From Cladosporium sp. IMV 00045 (lineage: Eukaryota > Ascomycota > Dothideomycetes > Cladosporiales > Cladosporiaceae): a stretch of 50,330 nucleotides of DNA. The stretch's first letter is position 1, and each line of letters starts with the position of its first letter. Position numbers and translations under genes: made by a program. Positions 1 to 10,033 of this stretch are shown piece by piece. The notes under the pieces were generated by a model. The model did not search any database. It saw only the letters and a program-made list of their open reading frames with translations, and had not been told where the DNA came from. The stretch is taken from positions 1-50,330 of the forward strand of contig MSJI02000610.1 of assembly GCA_001931905.2 (NCBI GenBank), written 5' to 3'.

Positions 1-408
1 GTTTTTTCATACGCACAAGCCACGCCTACCCTGTCGCAGGACTTACAGCAGGGATGAGCGCCATCGCACTATAATGGCGCAATTATACGTCAGTCACGTT
101 CATCTCAGGTGATACATAACGTTTCATCTCTGATCTGAGAGGCATACCCGCTGCTTTCGTCGCTTGCACCGTTTACAAGCCAGTGTCACCCGCGATTTTC
201 TGGGGGCGGAAGTCGATGAAGTTGGGGTGTTGCCGTTTGAGGATGCTGCATTAATAGGACCGCCAATGACGATCCGTTCTTGGTTACCTGTGCCTCTATC
301 TGCAGGGACATGGCTGTCTTGAGTTTCCTGTTGAGACTGCGATGATGGCCCATTGTCAACTGTAGCTTTGTTGCCAAGCACACTGTCGTTCCTGTAGTGA
401 GCAGCCAT
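1..408 (-). CDS. Zn2Cys6 transcription factor, N-terminal part (cut by window edge)
   Basis: This is the beginning of a fungal binuclear zinc-cluster regulator, read on the minus strand and running off the left edge. Exon 1 (408-148) encodes an 87-residue Ser/Thr/Asn-rich leader ending in ACKRCKRRKQR. A 79-bp GT-AG intron (147-69) interrupts the cluster, and exon 2 (68-1) resumes with CDGAHPCCKSCDRVGVAC. The spliced product has the canonical spacing C-x2-C-x6-C-x6-C-x2-C-x6-C. The ATG at 408 is the first one in frame; the frame extends upstream to 447 but only with a GTG. The middle homology region and target are not visible, so no pathway can be given. The zinc cluster is certain; the exact start is likely. 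Confidence 0.85.
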
Positions 409-1848
409 AACAATGCAGGAGGTGTCACGTGCACCGATTGAGATCACAATATGGAGTGGTAAACGAAGTTGAAGGACGACCTAACGTTCGAGATACGGTC
501 GCTGTCTTTAGGAAGCAAACGAGCCGAAAGAACCTCGGAGCCTTAAAGGCAATGCGTACGGCCAGACATCGCGTGCTTCAGCCGCAGGTGACTGTTATCT
601 CTTGCGGCGCCAAAGGTTAAGCTCCTAGTGAACCTTGCGCTAATCTCTCGCCGTTATCAAGCCGATTTACACTGGTGTCGGAATTCGCTTTTGATAGTCC
701 GTAGTCTTTCCACTTCGCGGCTGGTGTCTGGATCATCAACAGTCTCCATATTCAGCCAGCCACCCGCTGCCACCACGCTACTGCCAGAACGCGCATTATC
801 ATCGTGTGTTGGAGGGGAAATCGTGCCGTTCGGCGGTCAGAAGTAGTCGGTATCTTCTCATCGCGCTGTAATAAAATAGGGCTCGAACCATGTATGGATA
901 CCTGATCTTCGGGTCCCCAAAGCATTAAAGCGCCCAAAACCAACCGTGCGAACTTCTGTTCGCATCAAAGGAGCAATCAGGCCTATCGTGTGCGTCGCAC
1001 CCAAGCGTCCCGAACCCCTCTAGCCATTCTCATCAGTCGGCAGATCTTGTCTCCACAGAATCCCACCAAGATGATCCTGTTGCAGCGGGTAACGGCAGAC
1101 AGGAGACGTCGGCAATTGACCAATCAGATCGATCGTAGGCTCGGTGAAAGGGAGCCTTTCTCCATTCTCATCACCTCTCGACTCTCTATTCACACTTACT
1201 TCTGAGACATCATGTCAACAGTGACGCACATCTCGATCAGATTTACCTCAAGTCTCACACGCAAGATGAAACTGCGACGATTGCTTGAAGTCTCTCATAG
1301 CAAACGCTAAGAAACCAAGCAAACCAAGCCAAGCACCTTATCAGCAATCATTAACATGCTTTATCTCAAGGAGATTCTTCCAATCCCCTCTCTCAGAGAC
1401 TACCGGCATCTTACGTTCTGAGTCTTGGTACAAGCACCCGAGTCATGTCTACTTCAGTCTCATATCTTTGTTGCCTCTATGCCTTATCGCAATCTTCGAG
1501 ATCCATGGGATTATCCGTCAGCATGGCACGCATGGCTCTGGTCATCGGCAAGAAATGCGCCGACAAGGCTGCTACAGGGCGCCCACGCTCCTCCACTGAA
1601 GTGCCCTGCAGTGGTGAGAGCTCATCTGGTGTCAATTATGTGAAGTGATGTTATGTTGATATATGTTTGATCTTGGCCCTGGGGGTATTGAACAGGTAAA
1701 TGTCCAAAGCTCAATTGTGTCGAGCAATTCGTCTTGATCAATCCATCTTGATAATACTCGTCCAATTCAAATCTATTCTGCCAGCACAGAATCAACAACT
1801 ACCGACATAAACGTAAACATTGACAGCCGACGTAGCGATCTTTCCACC
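409..1848. other. Intergenic region between divergent genes
   Basis: About 1.4 kb between the divergently transcribed zinc-cluster regulator and the NCS1 transporter. It must hold both promoters. I see only short, mutually overlapping reading frames with no recognisable protein family. A TGATAA sequence near 1749, about 100 bp upstream of the NCS1 ATG, fits the HGATAR site of AreA-type nitrogen regulators, but a six-base match is weak evidence. Confidence 0.5.
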
Positions 1849-3723
1849 ATGGGAAGCTTCAAGCTTCCAAGCAAGACTGGCTTAACCGCGCCATTTCGAT
1901 CGAAGGAAGCGTTCGTCGACTTTGTCAAAACACCGGAAGGAAACGAAGGACATACTACTATCGGCGATGCAAGGTGGTCAAACAAGGATCTCGAGCCCAC
2001 ACCTGTGGAACATAGGAACTGGACTTGGTACGGCATTGAACGCTCAATTGAAAATGAATGCCGCAAAGACTAATATTTTCAAGGTACAACTTACCACTGT
2101 ACTGGCTGTCAAACCAGTTCTCACTGGTTGGATGGAACACAGGATCGGCACTGGTGACCGTGGGACTGGTAAAGTAATTCAAGTCGACCACAGCAGTGTA
2201 CTGTACTGACCTTTCTTCAGACATGGCAACAATCCTTCGTATCCGCTTGCATCGGCTCGTTCCTTGCGGCTGTCGTGGTAGTTTTCATGGCTCGACCTGG
2301 TGTGAAATACCACGTTGGATTGTATGTTGATTTCCTTCCTAGTCACCCCTTCACGGTCGTCAAGCTGACTTCCCTTAGCCCAGTACTCGCAAGATCCGTG
2401 ATGGGAATGTACGGATCGTACTTTTTCGTATTCATCAGAGCCATCGTCTGTATCATTTGGTACGGTATTCAATCCTTCTAACAACTCGACTGCTATATCG
2501 GATGGCTGACGCCTTCTAGATGTGGATCCACCCCAAGAACATCCACTACGTCTTCACCATCAAAGGCTTCACCATGCCCATCGCTGCATTCGCCCTGTTC
2601 GGTTGGTGCATGGCCAACGGTGGAGGGCTGAACGCCATGGACCTTGCATCGAATGGCGCAGAGCTCTCTTCCTCAGTTACTCCCCTTGGATGGAGTATCA
2701 TGGCCGGCATCAACACCATTTTCGGCTCCCTTTCGCCAATGTTGGTCAACCAACCAGATCTGTCTCGCTATTGCAAGAAACCTCGTGATGCAGGCGTTAG
2801 TCAAGGCATTAGTGTATTCGTCTCTTCGATCGTTGTCTTTTTCCTGGGAATGGCTTCTACGACTTCCATCCAAGCGAGATGGGGCGTAGCTCATTGGAAC
2901 ATTTGGGACTTGCTGGATGCCATCCTCGACCACTACTTCAATGCTGGTGCGCGCGCTGGCATTTTCTTTGTCGCTCTCGCCTTCTTCTTCGGCGTTTTCG
3001 CTACCAATTTCGGCGCCAACTCCATCCCGTTCGGCGCTGATATGACCGGTCTCTTCCCGAAAGTGCTCACCATTCGGCGTGGTCAAGTCCTCTGCGCCCT
3101 CCTCGGAGTCGTCGTCCAACCTTGGCAGCTGATGGCTAACGCTTCGGCCTTCTTGAGGTAAGCCTTCTGGTACCCTCTTTCTAAAAGGAAAACCCTCAAA
3201 CTAACAATGACCCAGCTTCCTCGGCTCCTACAACATCTTCATGGCACCCCTCTGCGCCGTCATAATCATCGACTACTTCATCGTGCGCAAAGGCAACGTG
3301 CACGTCCCCTCTTGCTACGACGGCAAGAAAACCGGTCTCTACTGGTTCTGGTCCGGCGTGAACTGGTGCGGCGTCGCGGCCTGGCTGCTGGGCACAACGA
3401 TGGGAATCCCAGGTCTCGTCGGCCAGTACGAGCCGCAGATCATCAGCGACGCGGCGAGGTATATGTACATGATGGGCTGGCTGTTGACGTTCTTCACTTC
3501 GGCGACGGTTTATTACGTGATTTCGATTTTCGTCAAGCCGAGGATTTTTCCTTCGGGGAGGGAGAGTACGCCGTTTGAGAGGGAGTGGCTTGCTAATGAG
3601 GGGAGGCAGGGTTTCTATGAAGGGGAGGTGGATGGTGGGGAGATTTACGCGCCGCCTACGCCGCCTGTTACTGATGGTGAGGCGATTGAGATGGGCGAGA
3701 AGCCATTCAAAGGAAGCATGTGA
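1849..3723 (+). CDS. NCS1 nucleobase/allantoin permease (Fur type) with apparent internal deletion
   Basis: Plasma-membrane proton symporter of the NCS1 family (uracil, allantoin, uric acid). The ATG at 1849 lies in a good context (ccaccATGg). Exons read by eye are 1849-2027, 2084-2168, 2221-2321, 2379-about 2445/2480, 2520-3157 and 3216-3723. Exons 1-2 join into RNWTWYNLPLYWLSNQFS, the NCS1 signature around TM1, followed by GWNTGSALVTVGLTWQQSF. Exon 4 reads into IIWYGIQSF and then hits TAA at 2479. The next homologous block starts at 2520 (MWIHPKNIHYVF). NCS1 proteins carry roughly 45-50 residues between these blocks, and only about 40 bp is present here. A frame-preserving splice from a GTCTGT donor at 2446 would give 525 residues but would remove the conserved WYGIQ motif. 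The gene is either a recent pseudogene or encodes an altered transporter. Confidence 0.8.
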
Positions 3724-3924
3724 ATCGCATGCTGTGCTCGAAGAAGGGCGGTATTCATTATAGAGAGACGGCGGAGACCCTCGTTTGTTGATACTCACTT
3801 CCTACGATTGAGTGTATTCTACTGCGCTGGCAGGATAGAGTAAGAGATCATCACTTTTCGAAAAAAAGACCAAACAGTCTTGTGAATTTACATCATACAG
3901 CTAGCGATATTTGCCCATTCTGTT

Positions 3925-5253
3925 TTACTCGGCAACCCAAACCGCAGCCATACCCATACCTCCACCGACGCACATGCTCGTGACACCGACACGTTTCTGA
4001 GTGCGCTTGAGCTCGTAGAGCAGAGTAGAGACTTGCCTGCTACCTGTGTTGCCGAGGGGGTGGCCGCTGGGAGGATTGTTAGTAAGTTTGAACTTGAGTG
4101 TTGTATGGGAGAAAAGTACGTACAAAGCAATAGCACCACCCTTGGGGTTGATCTTGTCGTGAGGGATCTTCAGCTCATTTGCACACCACAAACACTGGCT
4201 GGCGAAAGCCTCGTTGATCTCGTAAATGTCAATGTCCTCAATCGAGAGGCCGACCTTCTGCAGAGCGACGGGGATGGCCTTCCAAGGACCAATGCCCATA
4301 AGGAGAGGCGGCACGCCAACCACCGAAGCGGTAACGTACTTGCCCAGAATCTTCTGACCGAGCTTCTCGGCGGTAGAGCGCTTCATGAACAGCACGGCCG
4401 AGGCACCGTCTGAGATCTGCGAAGCGTTGCCCGCGTGGATTGATCCATCCTTTGCGAAAGCGGGCTTGATCTTGCCCAGGCTCTCGACTGTGACTTCTCG
4501 CACGCCATCATCTTTCGAGACGGTGATCTCCTTCTCCTCGTCGGTCTTTGGGTCCGTCCACTTGACCTTCAGCGGGGCGATTTCCTCATCGAACAGGCCC
4601 TTCTTCTGCGCTTCGGCAGCCTTGCGGTAGCTGTTGAAGGCGAATTCGTCCTGGCTCTTGCGATCGATCTTCCTGTCCTTGGCCATCTGCTCGGAAAGCG
4701 CGCCCATGGGCACCTTGCACTCGGCAGCCTCCTTGTGGTTCTCGAGCAAGTCGCTGAACTCGGTGACGGCTTGAGGGCCGTACTGTGTAGACATGCTCTC
4801 GACACCGGCACCGATGCCGATCTCGATGGTGCCGCACTTGATGGCATTGGCAATGTCCACACAAGCCTGGAGGCCAGAGGAACACTGCCTGTTCAGCGCC
4901 TTGACGGCGGTAGAACTGGGGAAACCGGCCGCAAGGGCAGCAGCGCGGAACTCAGTAGCACCGCCGCCAGGAGCCAGCACGTTGCCAACTGCGATGTCCT
5001 CAACAAGGTTGGGGTCGATACCGGAGCGTTCAATCAAGCTCTTGAAGGCGCCGACGAGCAAGTCTGCGCCGGCGGTGTCTTTGAAACCACCGCGGCCACC
5101 TTTGGTGATGGCGGTGCGGAGGGCGGTGGTGACCACGATATCGTCCGGGTGCTTCTCGATCACGCCGGGACGACCAGAGGCGTTCATGTGGTGGGCGACC
5201 TGCTCGAGGCGGCGCTGGGTGTGCTCATTCTTGCCTGTGGTTTGGGATGCCAT
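3925..5253 (-). CDS. POT1: 3-ketoacyl-CoA thiolase, peroxisomal
   Basis: Catalyses the last step of fatty-acid beta-oxidation, the CoA-dependent cleavage of 3-ketoacyl-CoA into acetyl-CoA and a shortened acyl-CoA. The protein is 423 residues, close to yeast Pot1. Residues 15-23 (RLEQVAHHM) fit the PTS2 peroxisomal signal R-L-x5-H-L/A except for Met at the last place. The acyl-accepting Cys is Cys124 in NRQCSSGLQA. The catalytic His lies in GHPLG and the second Cys in CVGGGMGMA near the C terminus. One 57-bp intron (4123-4067) sits just before GHPLG; removing it restores the family sequence KGGAIAFGHPLGNTG. The ATG at 5253 is the first in frame and places PTS2 at the N terminus. The gene is convergent with the NCS1 transporter. 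Two CCTCGG motifs lie about 190 bp upstream. Confidence 0.95.
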   Translation of the reverse strand: MASQTTGKNEHTQRRLEQVAHHMNASGRPGVIEKHPDDIVVTTALRTAITKGGRGGFKDTAGADLLVGAFKSLIERSGIDPNLVEDIAVGNVLAPGGGATEFRAAALAAGFPSSTAVKALNRQCSSGLQACVDIANAIKCGTIEIGIGAGVESMSTQYGPQAVTEFSDLLENHKEAAECKVPMGALSEQMAKDRKIDRKSQDEFAFNSYRKAAEAQKKGLFDEEIAPLKVKWTDPKTDEEKEITVSKDDGVREVTVESLGKIKPAFAKDGSIHAGNASQISDGASAVLFMKRSTAEKLGQKILGKYVTASVVGVPPLLMGIGPWKAIPVALQKVGLSIEDIDIYEINEAFASQCLWCANELKIPHDKINPKGGAIALYVLFSHTTLKFKLTNNPPSGHPLGNTGSRQVSTLLYELKRTQKRVGVTSMCVGGGMGMAAVWVAE

Positions 5254-5439
5254 GTTGGTAGGTCTGATGAGAATGACGGCAGCAGTTTGATTATTAGACA
5301 AAATGAAACTGGAAAAGATTTGTTGAAATGGATATCTTAAGTATTACAAGTATAAGGAAGAGTACGGACCAGTATAGTAATCCCCTGGTCACGCGTGTCG
5401 CTGCTTTAGCAGATGAGGTCCTGGAGAGGGTCATGCCTG

Positions 5440-5454
5440 CCTCGGCACCCTCGG
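5440..5454. promoter_or_regulatory. Paired CCTCGG sites (FarA/FarB-type fatty-acid response elements)
   Basis: Two CCTCGG hexamers lie in direct repeat at 5440-5445 and 5449-5454, 187-201 bp upstream of the thiolase ATG. CCTCGG is the known binding core of the Zn2Cys6 regulators FarA and FarB that induce beta-oxidation and peroxisomal genes on fatty acids in Aspergillus and relatives. Position upstream of a beta-oxidation gene makes a functional role likely; binding is inferred. Confidence 0.65.
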
Positions 5455-5621
5455 TCGGTGTCGGCCACACACATGTGAAGAAACGTGACGTCATCACTTC
5501 ACATGTCAACGAATGCATGTGAAACATTGGAGAGAGGACTACATGTAGGAGACATCCTACACGGATGCGATTTTTCCTTCATCTCGTATGAAGAAGTGTG
5601 TGGGAGCTCAATTAAACTTGC

Positions 5622-5695
5622 TCAGACATCAGTGAGAGTTTGAAAAATGCAGCGTGCAAGCATGGTGATGTCTGAAATCATCCCCAAACTCTCAC
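5622..5695. repeat. Two perfect inverted repeats in crossing order
   Basis: Arm a (TCAGACATCA, 5622-5631) is the exact reverse complement of 5666-5675. Arm b (GTGAGAGTTTG, 5632-5642) directly abuts arm a and is the exact reverse complement of 5685-5695. The order a-b-a'-b' gives an interlocked, pseudoknot-like topology rather than one hairpin. It lies about 370-440 bp upstream of the thiolase ATG. Confidence 0.7.
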
Positions 5696-5904
5696 GGTCA
5701 TGCTCCTGACGGTCAACTGTGACGCGGACACAATCAAAACAGCACCGTTGCACACGGGAAGTTTTCAAAGGCTGAGAGGATGTGTTCTAGGGCTACATAG
5801 GCTGCAAGGGTTCTCGAGCAATACCATACCATCAGCCCTACTCTGAGATACGAACCTTCTTCGTTTACCAATACACTTCTCCGTTCGCCTAACCATCCCC
5901 GGTA

Positions 5905-7884
5905 TCATACAGGAGCAGCCGCCGCCGCCGCCGCCTCCTTCGACTGTTCCTCGAACGCCTTCCTGTACGTCTCAGTCGCCTGTGCCAGAGCACCCACAGT
6001 CGGCTTGACCATAGCGTCGACGACCTTCTTGCCACCCAGGATTTTATCGAAATCATACTTCGGTTTCTTCCCAGTCCGCTTTTCATGATCCGCCATCTGC
6101 CGCTTGACTCGATCAACCTTCTTATTTCTTTCGGCGTCGGCGGTATCTGCAACGGCATTGATGCGATCTAGTGAACGATCGAGCGTCGAGACGAGCTGGG
6201 CCAACTCGGCTGTGCGACTGCTGTCACCGGAGAGGAAGAGGGTCCAGAAGTAATGTAAGAACTCGGTCGTGGTGGCGTGTGTTGTGCACAGTGTGTTGAA
6301 TGTTTCCGCACTTAGACCGTGCAAATCTTCTGGGTCTGAAGAGGCGAATTCCCGTTGTTGTATGATCGATGAGATGATGTCGGAGGTCGTGTTGTTCAAG
6401 GCAGATTTTGCACCAAAGTGAGAAGGCTGCTTTGGCTTGGTGCCGTTTGTCTGTTGACTTGGTGCCTCTTCGTCTTCCGAGTCTGAATCCGGATCGAAGC
6501 CGATCGCTTGATCGAGGCTGTACTTACCCTGGGATTCCGTGCCAATGGTGAAAGGTTGCAGGTCGCCTCGCAGCTGTGAGAGCACCTGGTTTGGATCATG
6601 CTTGGCGTAAAGGGCGGCCTCCTTAGATACATTATCTTGTTGCTCTCCAGCTAGTAGCCGTTGTTGTTCGCGAATATTCAAAGTCACGCGATTGTCAGGC
6701 TCGTCATTTGCCAGATCCCGTAAGCGTAGCTGCTCAAAAGTCTCCTCGTCCATTCCAACAGGACCATGTGCTTCACCATCCTCCGGTGCAACATGGGCCA
6801 TCATCTTTTCCGAGAGGTTGTTCAGAACCCGAAGAATAGGTACCTTGTCGTATGTGGATGGTCGCATGGTCTCATCAGGTCGATTTCCTTTGCGCTGACT
6901 GTGATTCTGCTCGTTGCCTTCCAAATCCATATAGGTTGGCACATGGCCAATGGAGGCTGGCCCGACCTCATTTCTCTCTAAGTACCGATCGAGCACCGCA
7001 TCTGGTGGATCTTGTTGTGTGACCTTCTCTCCCTTCAACTTCTTCAGCAGCCTGGAACTGAAGAATCGTGTCCAGAAAAGACTCGGATCCATCGGTGGAG
7101 AGTTATCGTTATATGCGTCTCGTACTATTGGATATTGCTTGAAGATGAGCTTGATCTGCTCTTTGGTAATATGCAATTGCTTGATATCCGGATCGCCCTC
7201 TTTCTCGCCTGGCTTTCTTGTGAAGCGAATCTCAGGCAACACATTGTATTCTCCCTGCTTTTGCGCCTTCTCAATCGCATGGGCCCGAAGCATGTGCAAC
7301 CGAGCGGACCAGAATTGTGACGTGAACTGTGCTGCTGAAACAGACTCTGGCTTGTCGGATAGCGCCTGGTTAAAGCGCTCCTTGAGAGTTCTGTTCGCAT
7401 CCAGTAACGACTTCTGCAGCTGGAAGTCTGACTTCAATTTGGCGTCGTCGTACCAAGCCTCGTCGGCAGCCTTTGAACTGACCGCCTTTGCGATGGCCAT
7501 CGCAGCAGGTTGCGCATTTTCACCTCCTTGCTGTGGACCAGGCGTGCCTGGTCCTGGTGTTGGTGCCTGTGGTGTAGGCGCGGTCTTGCTCGCTGAGATG
7601 ACATTGCGCAGTGTATCCGTCACAACCTCCTGCTCCTTGCGAGCATTCTGCTTATCTGTAAAGCTGAAAACATGGCTCTCTTCCTTAACGAAAACCTTCA
7701 AGGCAACTTTTGGACTTGATTCTGGCGTTTGCTGCAAGTTGGTGATGTCGGCGATGAGGATTGTCACGGCGGGCGCTGAGCCTGGTGGCGTTGAAGGGGT
7801 CCAAAATAGATGTTTCGAATCATTGGCGACTGCGAGGATGCCATCTTTCTTCTTGTAGGCGACCGTCGCTCTTGGTGCCGTCAT
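5905..7884 (-). CDS. TFB1: TFIIH core subunit Tfb1/p62
   Basis: Structural subunit of the general transcription and nucleotide-excision-repair factor TFIIH; its N-terminal PH domain contacts acidic activators and repair factors. The intronless frame of 659 residues starts at the only sensible ATG (7884). Residues about 1-115 form the PH-like domain (AYKKKDGILAVANDSKHLFW, then VKVFVKEES-like strands). A Pro/Gly-rich linker follows. Two BSD domains are visible, around 175-220 (AAQFTSQFWSARLHML) and 250-310 (MDPSLFWTRFFSSRLLKKL). An acidic stretch precedes a helical C-terminal region that packs on other core subunits. The protein ends in an alanine run encoded by a short GCC-type trinucleotide repeat (about 5912-5935). 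The length matches fungal orthologues. Confidence 0.93.
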   Translation of the reverse strand: MTAPRATVAYKKKDGILAVANDSKHLFWTPSTPPGSAPAVTILIADITNLQQTPESSPKVALKVFVKEESHVFSFTDKQNARKEQEVVTDTLRNVISASKTAPTPQAPTPGPGTPGPQQGGENAQPAAMAIAKAVSSKAADEAWYDDAKLKSDFQLQKSLLDANRTLKERFNQALSDKPESVSAAQFTSQFWSARLHMLRAHAIEKAQKQGEYNVLPEIRFTRKPGEKEGDPDIKQLHITKEQIKLIFKQYPIVRDAYNDNSPPMDPSLFWTRFFSSRLLKKLKGEKVTQQDPPDAVLDRYLERNEVGPASIGHVPTYMDLEGNEQNHSQRKGNRPDETMRPSTYDKVPILRVLNNLSEKMMAHVAPEDGEAHGPVGMDEETFEQLRLRDLANDEPDNRVTLNIREQQRLLAGEQQDNVSKEAALYAKHDPNQVLSQLRGDLQPFTIGTESQGKYSLDQAIGFDPDSDSEDEEAPSQQTNGTKPKQPSHFGAKSALNNTTSDIISSIIQQREFASSDPEDLHGLSAETFNTLCTTHATTTEFLHYFWTLFLSGDSSRTAELAQLVSTLDRSLDRINAVADTADAERNKKVDRVKRQMADHEKRTGKKPKYDFDKILGGKKVVDAMVKPTVGALAQATETYRKAFEEQSKEAAAAAAAPV

Positions 7885-8954
7885 TGTTGAGTCGTGGTGT
7901 GTCGAACCGATGATGCGCTGGGCGCGCTGTTAGAGCAGCGGCGATGTGATTGGGTGAGCGACCTCACTTCTCGCTGACTTCGTCGATCACAGCGAACCGC
8001 CACCCTTCACTTCATCGGCCTCGACTACACTTTTATCAGTAAAGTGATGCCGCTACACCCACGAGAATACAGTCTACCAGCGATTCTGGGATGATCGGTG
8101 TGAGAAGCGTGTCCTTGTCATCATTGAGATGATCATGCGCTTCCCGAAATGGCAGACCACTCATGACACATGTAATTCAAATGTCTTACCTTTCGGAGCG
8201 CATCACAGCACGCGCAAATGAGATATCGATCGTCAATCATGGCTCTGCGGCTTGAATTCCATGTATTCTGGTTTCCTTCGTTCGGTCATCTTGAGATACG
8301 CACGCATAATCACCAAGTATATGTACCTCTATTGACATGGACAGTCTGATCGCCACTTCCCGCTTTTGCAGAGCCCGGGCAACGAACTCTGACAATTTGA
8401 CAAACCTGTCAGGATCATAACTACAAGCTGCTCATTCAGCATGAACTCATGAACGAATTCATTATTGTAAGGAGAGCAAAGCGTCATGGATAGGCCGGTC
8501 TTCTTTTCACACCTCCAGGCTGACGTGTCGCATGGCTTCTACGACTCCTATCACTGATCACAAATGTCTTGCCCTTGCAAGAAGGAAGGACCATCTCTCT
8601 CAATGGCGTTGTTTTGCTTTACACCCAATTGGAGACTCAAATGCCAACAAGCAGAAGACTCATATAGAGAGGGCTACGTTTCAGCCTCCATTTTCGCTTC
8701 ACCGGATCACCATTCGCACCTCTGTGCTCTTCACCATTGCTCCCAACAATGGCATTGCCAACTTTTGGCTTGCAACGCAGCTACTCTGGGCGTTATGTGC
8801 TTGGGAAGCGTTCATCATGCCACGGTCCGCATAAGTATGAAATTCCGTTTGCCTCTTAGTTGGTAGATTCTTAGTGACAGTGTGCAGCCTTTCTTTGCTT
8901 CTAAGAGTTCAAAACAAGCTCAAATTGCTTCTCCAACAACCTGTCTCATCTCTG
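7885..8954. other. Intergenic region between divergent genes
   Basis: About 1.07 kb upstream of both TFB1 (minus) and the hypothetical gene at 8955 (plus). Overlapping frames between 8530 and 8870 have no recognisable domain and could at most be 5' leader sequence. I see no repeat or clear regulatory site. Confidence 0.5.
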
Positions 8955-9752
8955 ATGGATCAGAGCTCTTTCGGCGTCAAGACCACTGCCAGCTCCACGA
9001 AGCAAAAGCTGAGACTCCGACGAATGCCGGCCATCGCGAACCTGAAGGCTATCTTCTGCTCCAAACGGACAAGCCGGTCTGTCTCAGCCGTCGATGTGAC
9101 CTCTTCGACCATTACAGCAGCGCAAATCCCGTCTGCCCTTCCTCTGCCAGAATCGATCATAAGAAATAGACGTCTCACTTACGAACTGCTCACCGGACGC
9201 TCTCACCCCACTACCTCGCAAACCTCTATCCTCGCAGAGCCAAGTTTCACACCTCAGTCGTCTCTCCGAAGCGAGACGACCACTCTCTCTGAGCATCAGT
9301 ACGCTAGGCCATCGAGTTTGGCTTCTTCTTTTCCCAGCTCCCGTCACGAGACAGACCTCCAACGCAAGCCTTCCCTTTCATCTGACCCAGCAAGCAGTCC
9401 CAGCATCCAACGCACACCCTCTGACAAAGTTCGCGAACACCTCCAATCCACCAACTACACCTCCAATCCGCCAGCGTACACTTCGACCTCGACCGACCGC
9501 GCTATTAAGCGCTGGCGTCGGAAACACGTCATGGTAGGCGGACAGCTGATGTCACCGTTGGCCATGTATTTCGATAATGCAGGCGCAACATACGAAGCTG
9601 ACGAGCCACAAACCTCCGCGACTTCTAACCCCAGCACGACCATCGCAGTGGGTGCGCGCCCACTTCTCCAGACCTGTCAGGGGTTTCCGTTCGATCTGCG
9701 CCGCAGCAGGCCTGAGGCTAGCAGATTGATGGACGATGGTACTGGGTTTTGA
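8955..9752 (+). CDS. Hypothetical Ser/Thr-rich protein
   Basis: Open frame of 265 residues from the ATG at 8955 (MDQSSFGVKT) to TGA at 9752. The frame extends upstream to 8874 but only with a GTG. The middle is Ser/Thr/Pro-rich and probably disordered. The most protein-like stretch is near the C terminus: a basic patch (IKRWRRKH) followed by MVGGQLMSPLAMYFDNAGATYEADE written across residues about 190-220. No signal peptide, membrane segment or known domain is seen. The long frame and organised C-terminal block favour a real gene of unknown function; a 5' intron or different start cannot be excluded. Confidence 0.45.
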   Translation: MDQSSFGVKTTASSTKQKLRLRRMPAIANLKAIFCSKRTSRSVSAVDVTSSTITAAQIPSALPLPESIIRNRRLTYELLTGRSHPTTSQTSILAEPSFTPQSSLRSETTTLSEHQYARPSSLASSFPSSRHETDLQRKPSLSSDPASSPSIQRTPSDKVREHLQSTNYTSNPPAYTSTSTDRAIKRWRRKHVMVGGQLMSPLAMYFDNAGATYEADEPQTSATSNPSTTIAVGARPLLQTCQGFPFDLRRSRPEASRLMDDGTGF

Positions 9753-10033
9753 AGACGACATCGCCACCTAAAAAAGGATTGCTGACGCAGCCAGAGCCTT
9801 TTTGCTACAAGACAACATCGAGAACATTTTTTCGAGATCTGATTTATTCGGTGGTCTATCATGTAAGCGTAGCATTGATGTTGAGATGAGTTTTCAGCCG
9901 GAGGCTGCTTTGTGAGTTGAATTTTTGTTTGTTTATCTGGGAATCTTTCTGTCAAATCTTGGATATCTATACTGTATCTATATCAATGTATTATTTCAAT
10001 ATCATACAAGCAAACCGAGCATAACAAATCCCT

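Larger units (their letters stand above)
5254..5904. other. Intergenic region upstream of thiolase
   Basis: About 650 bp containing the thiolase promoter and the 3' flank of the TFIIH subunit gene. No coding potential is recognised. It holds the CCTCGG pair and the crossing inverted repeats listed separately, and several ACATGT-type palindromes between 5465 and 5545. Confidence 0.6.

Noticed and set aside
6950..7858. 302-codon plus frame opposite TFB1
   Set aside because: Antisense shadow of a conserved TFIIH subunit.
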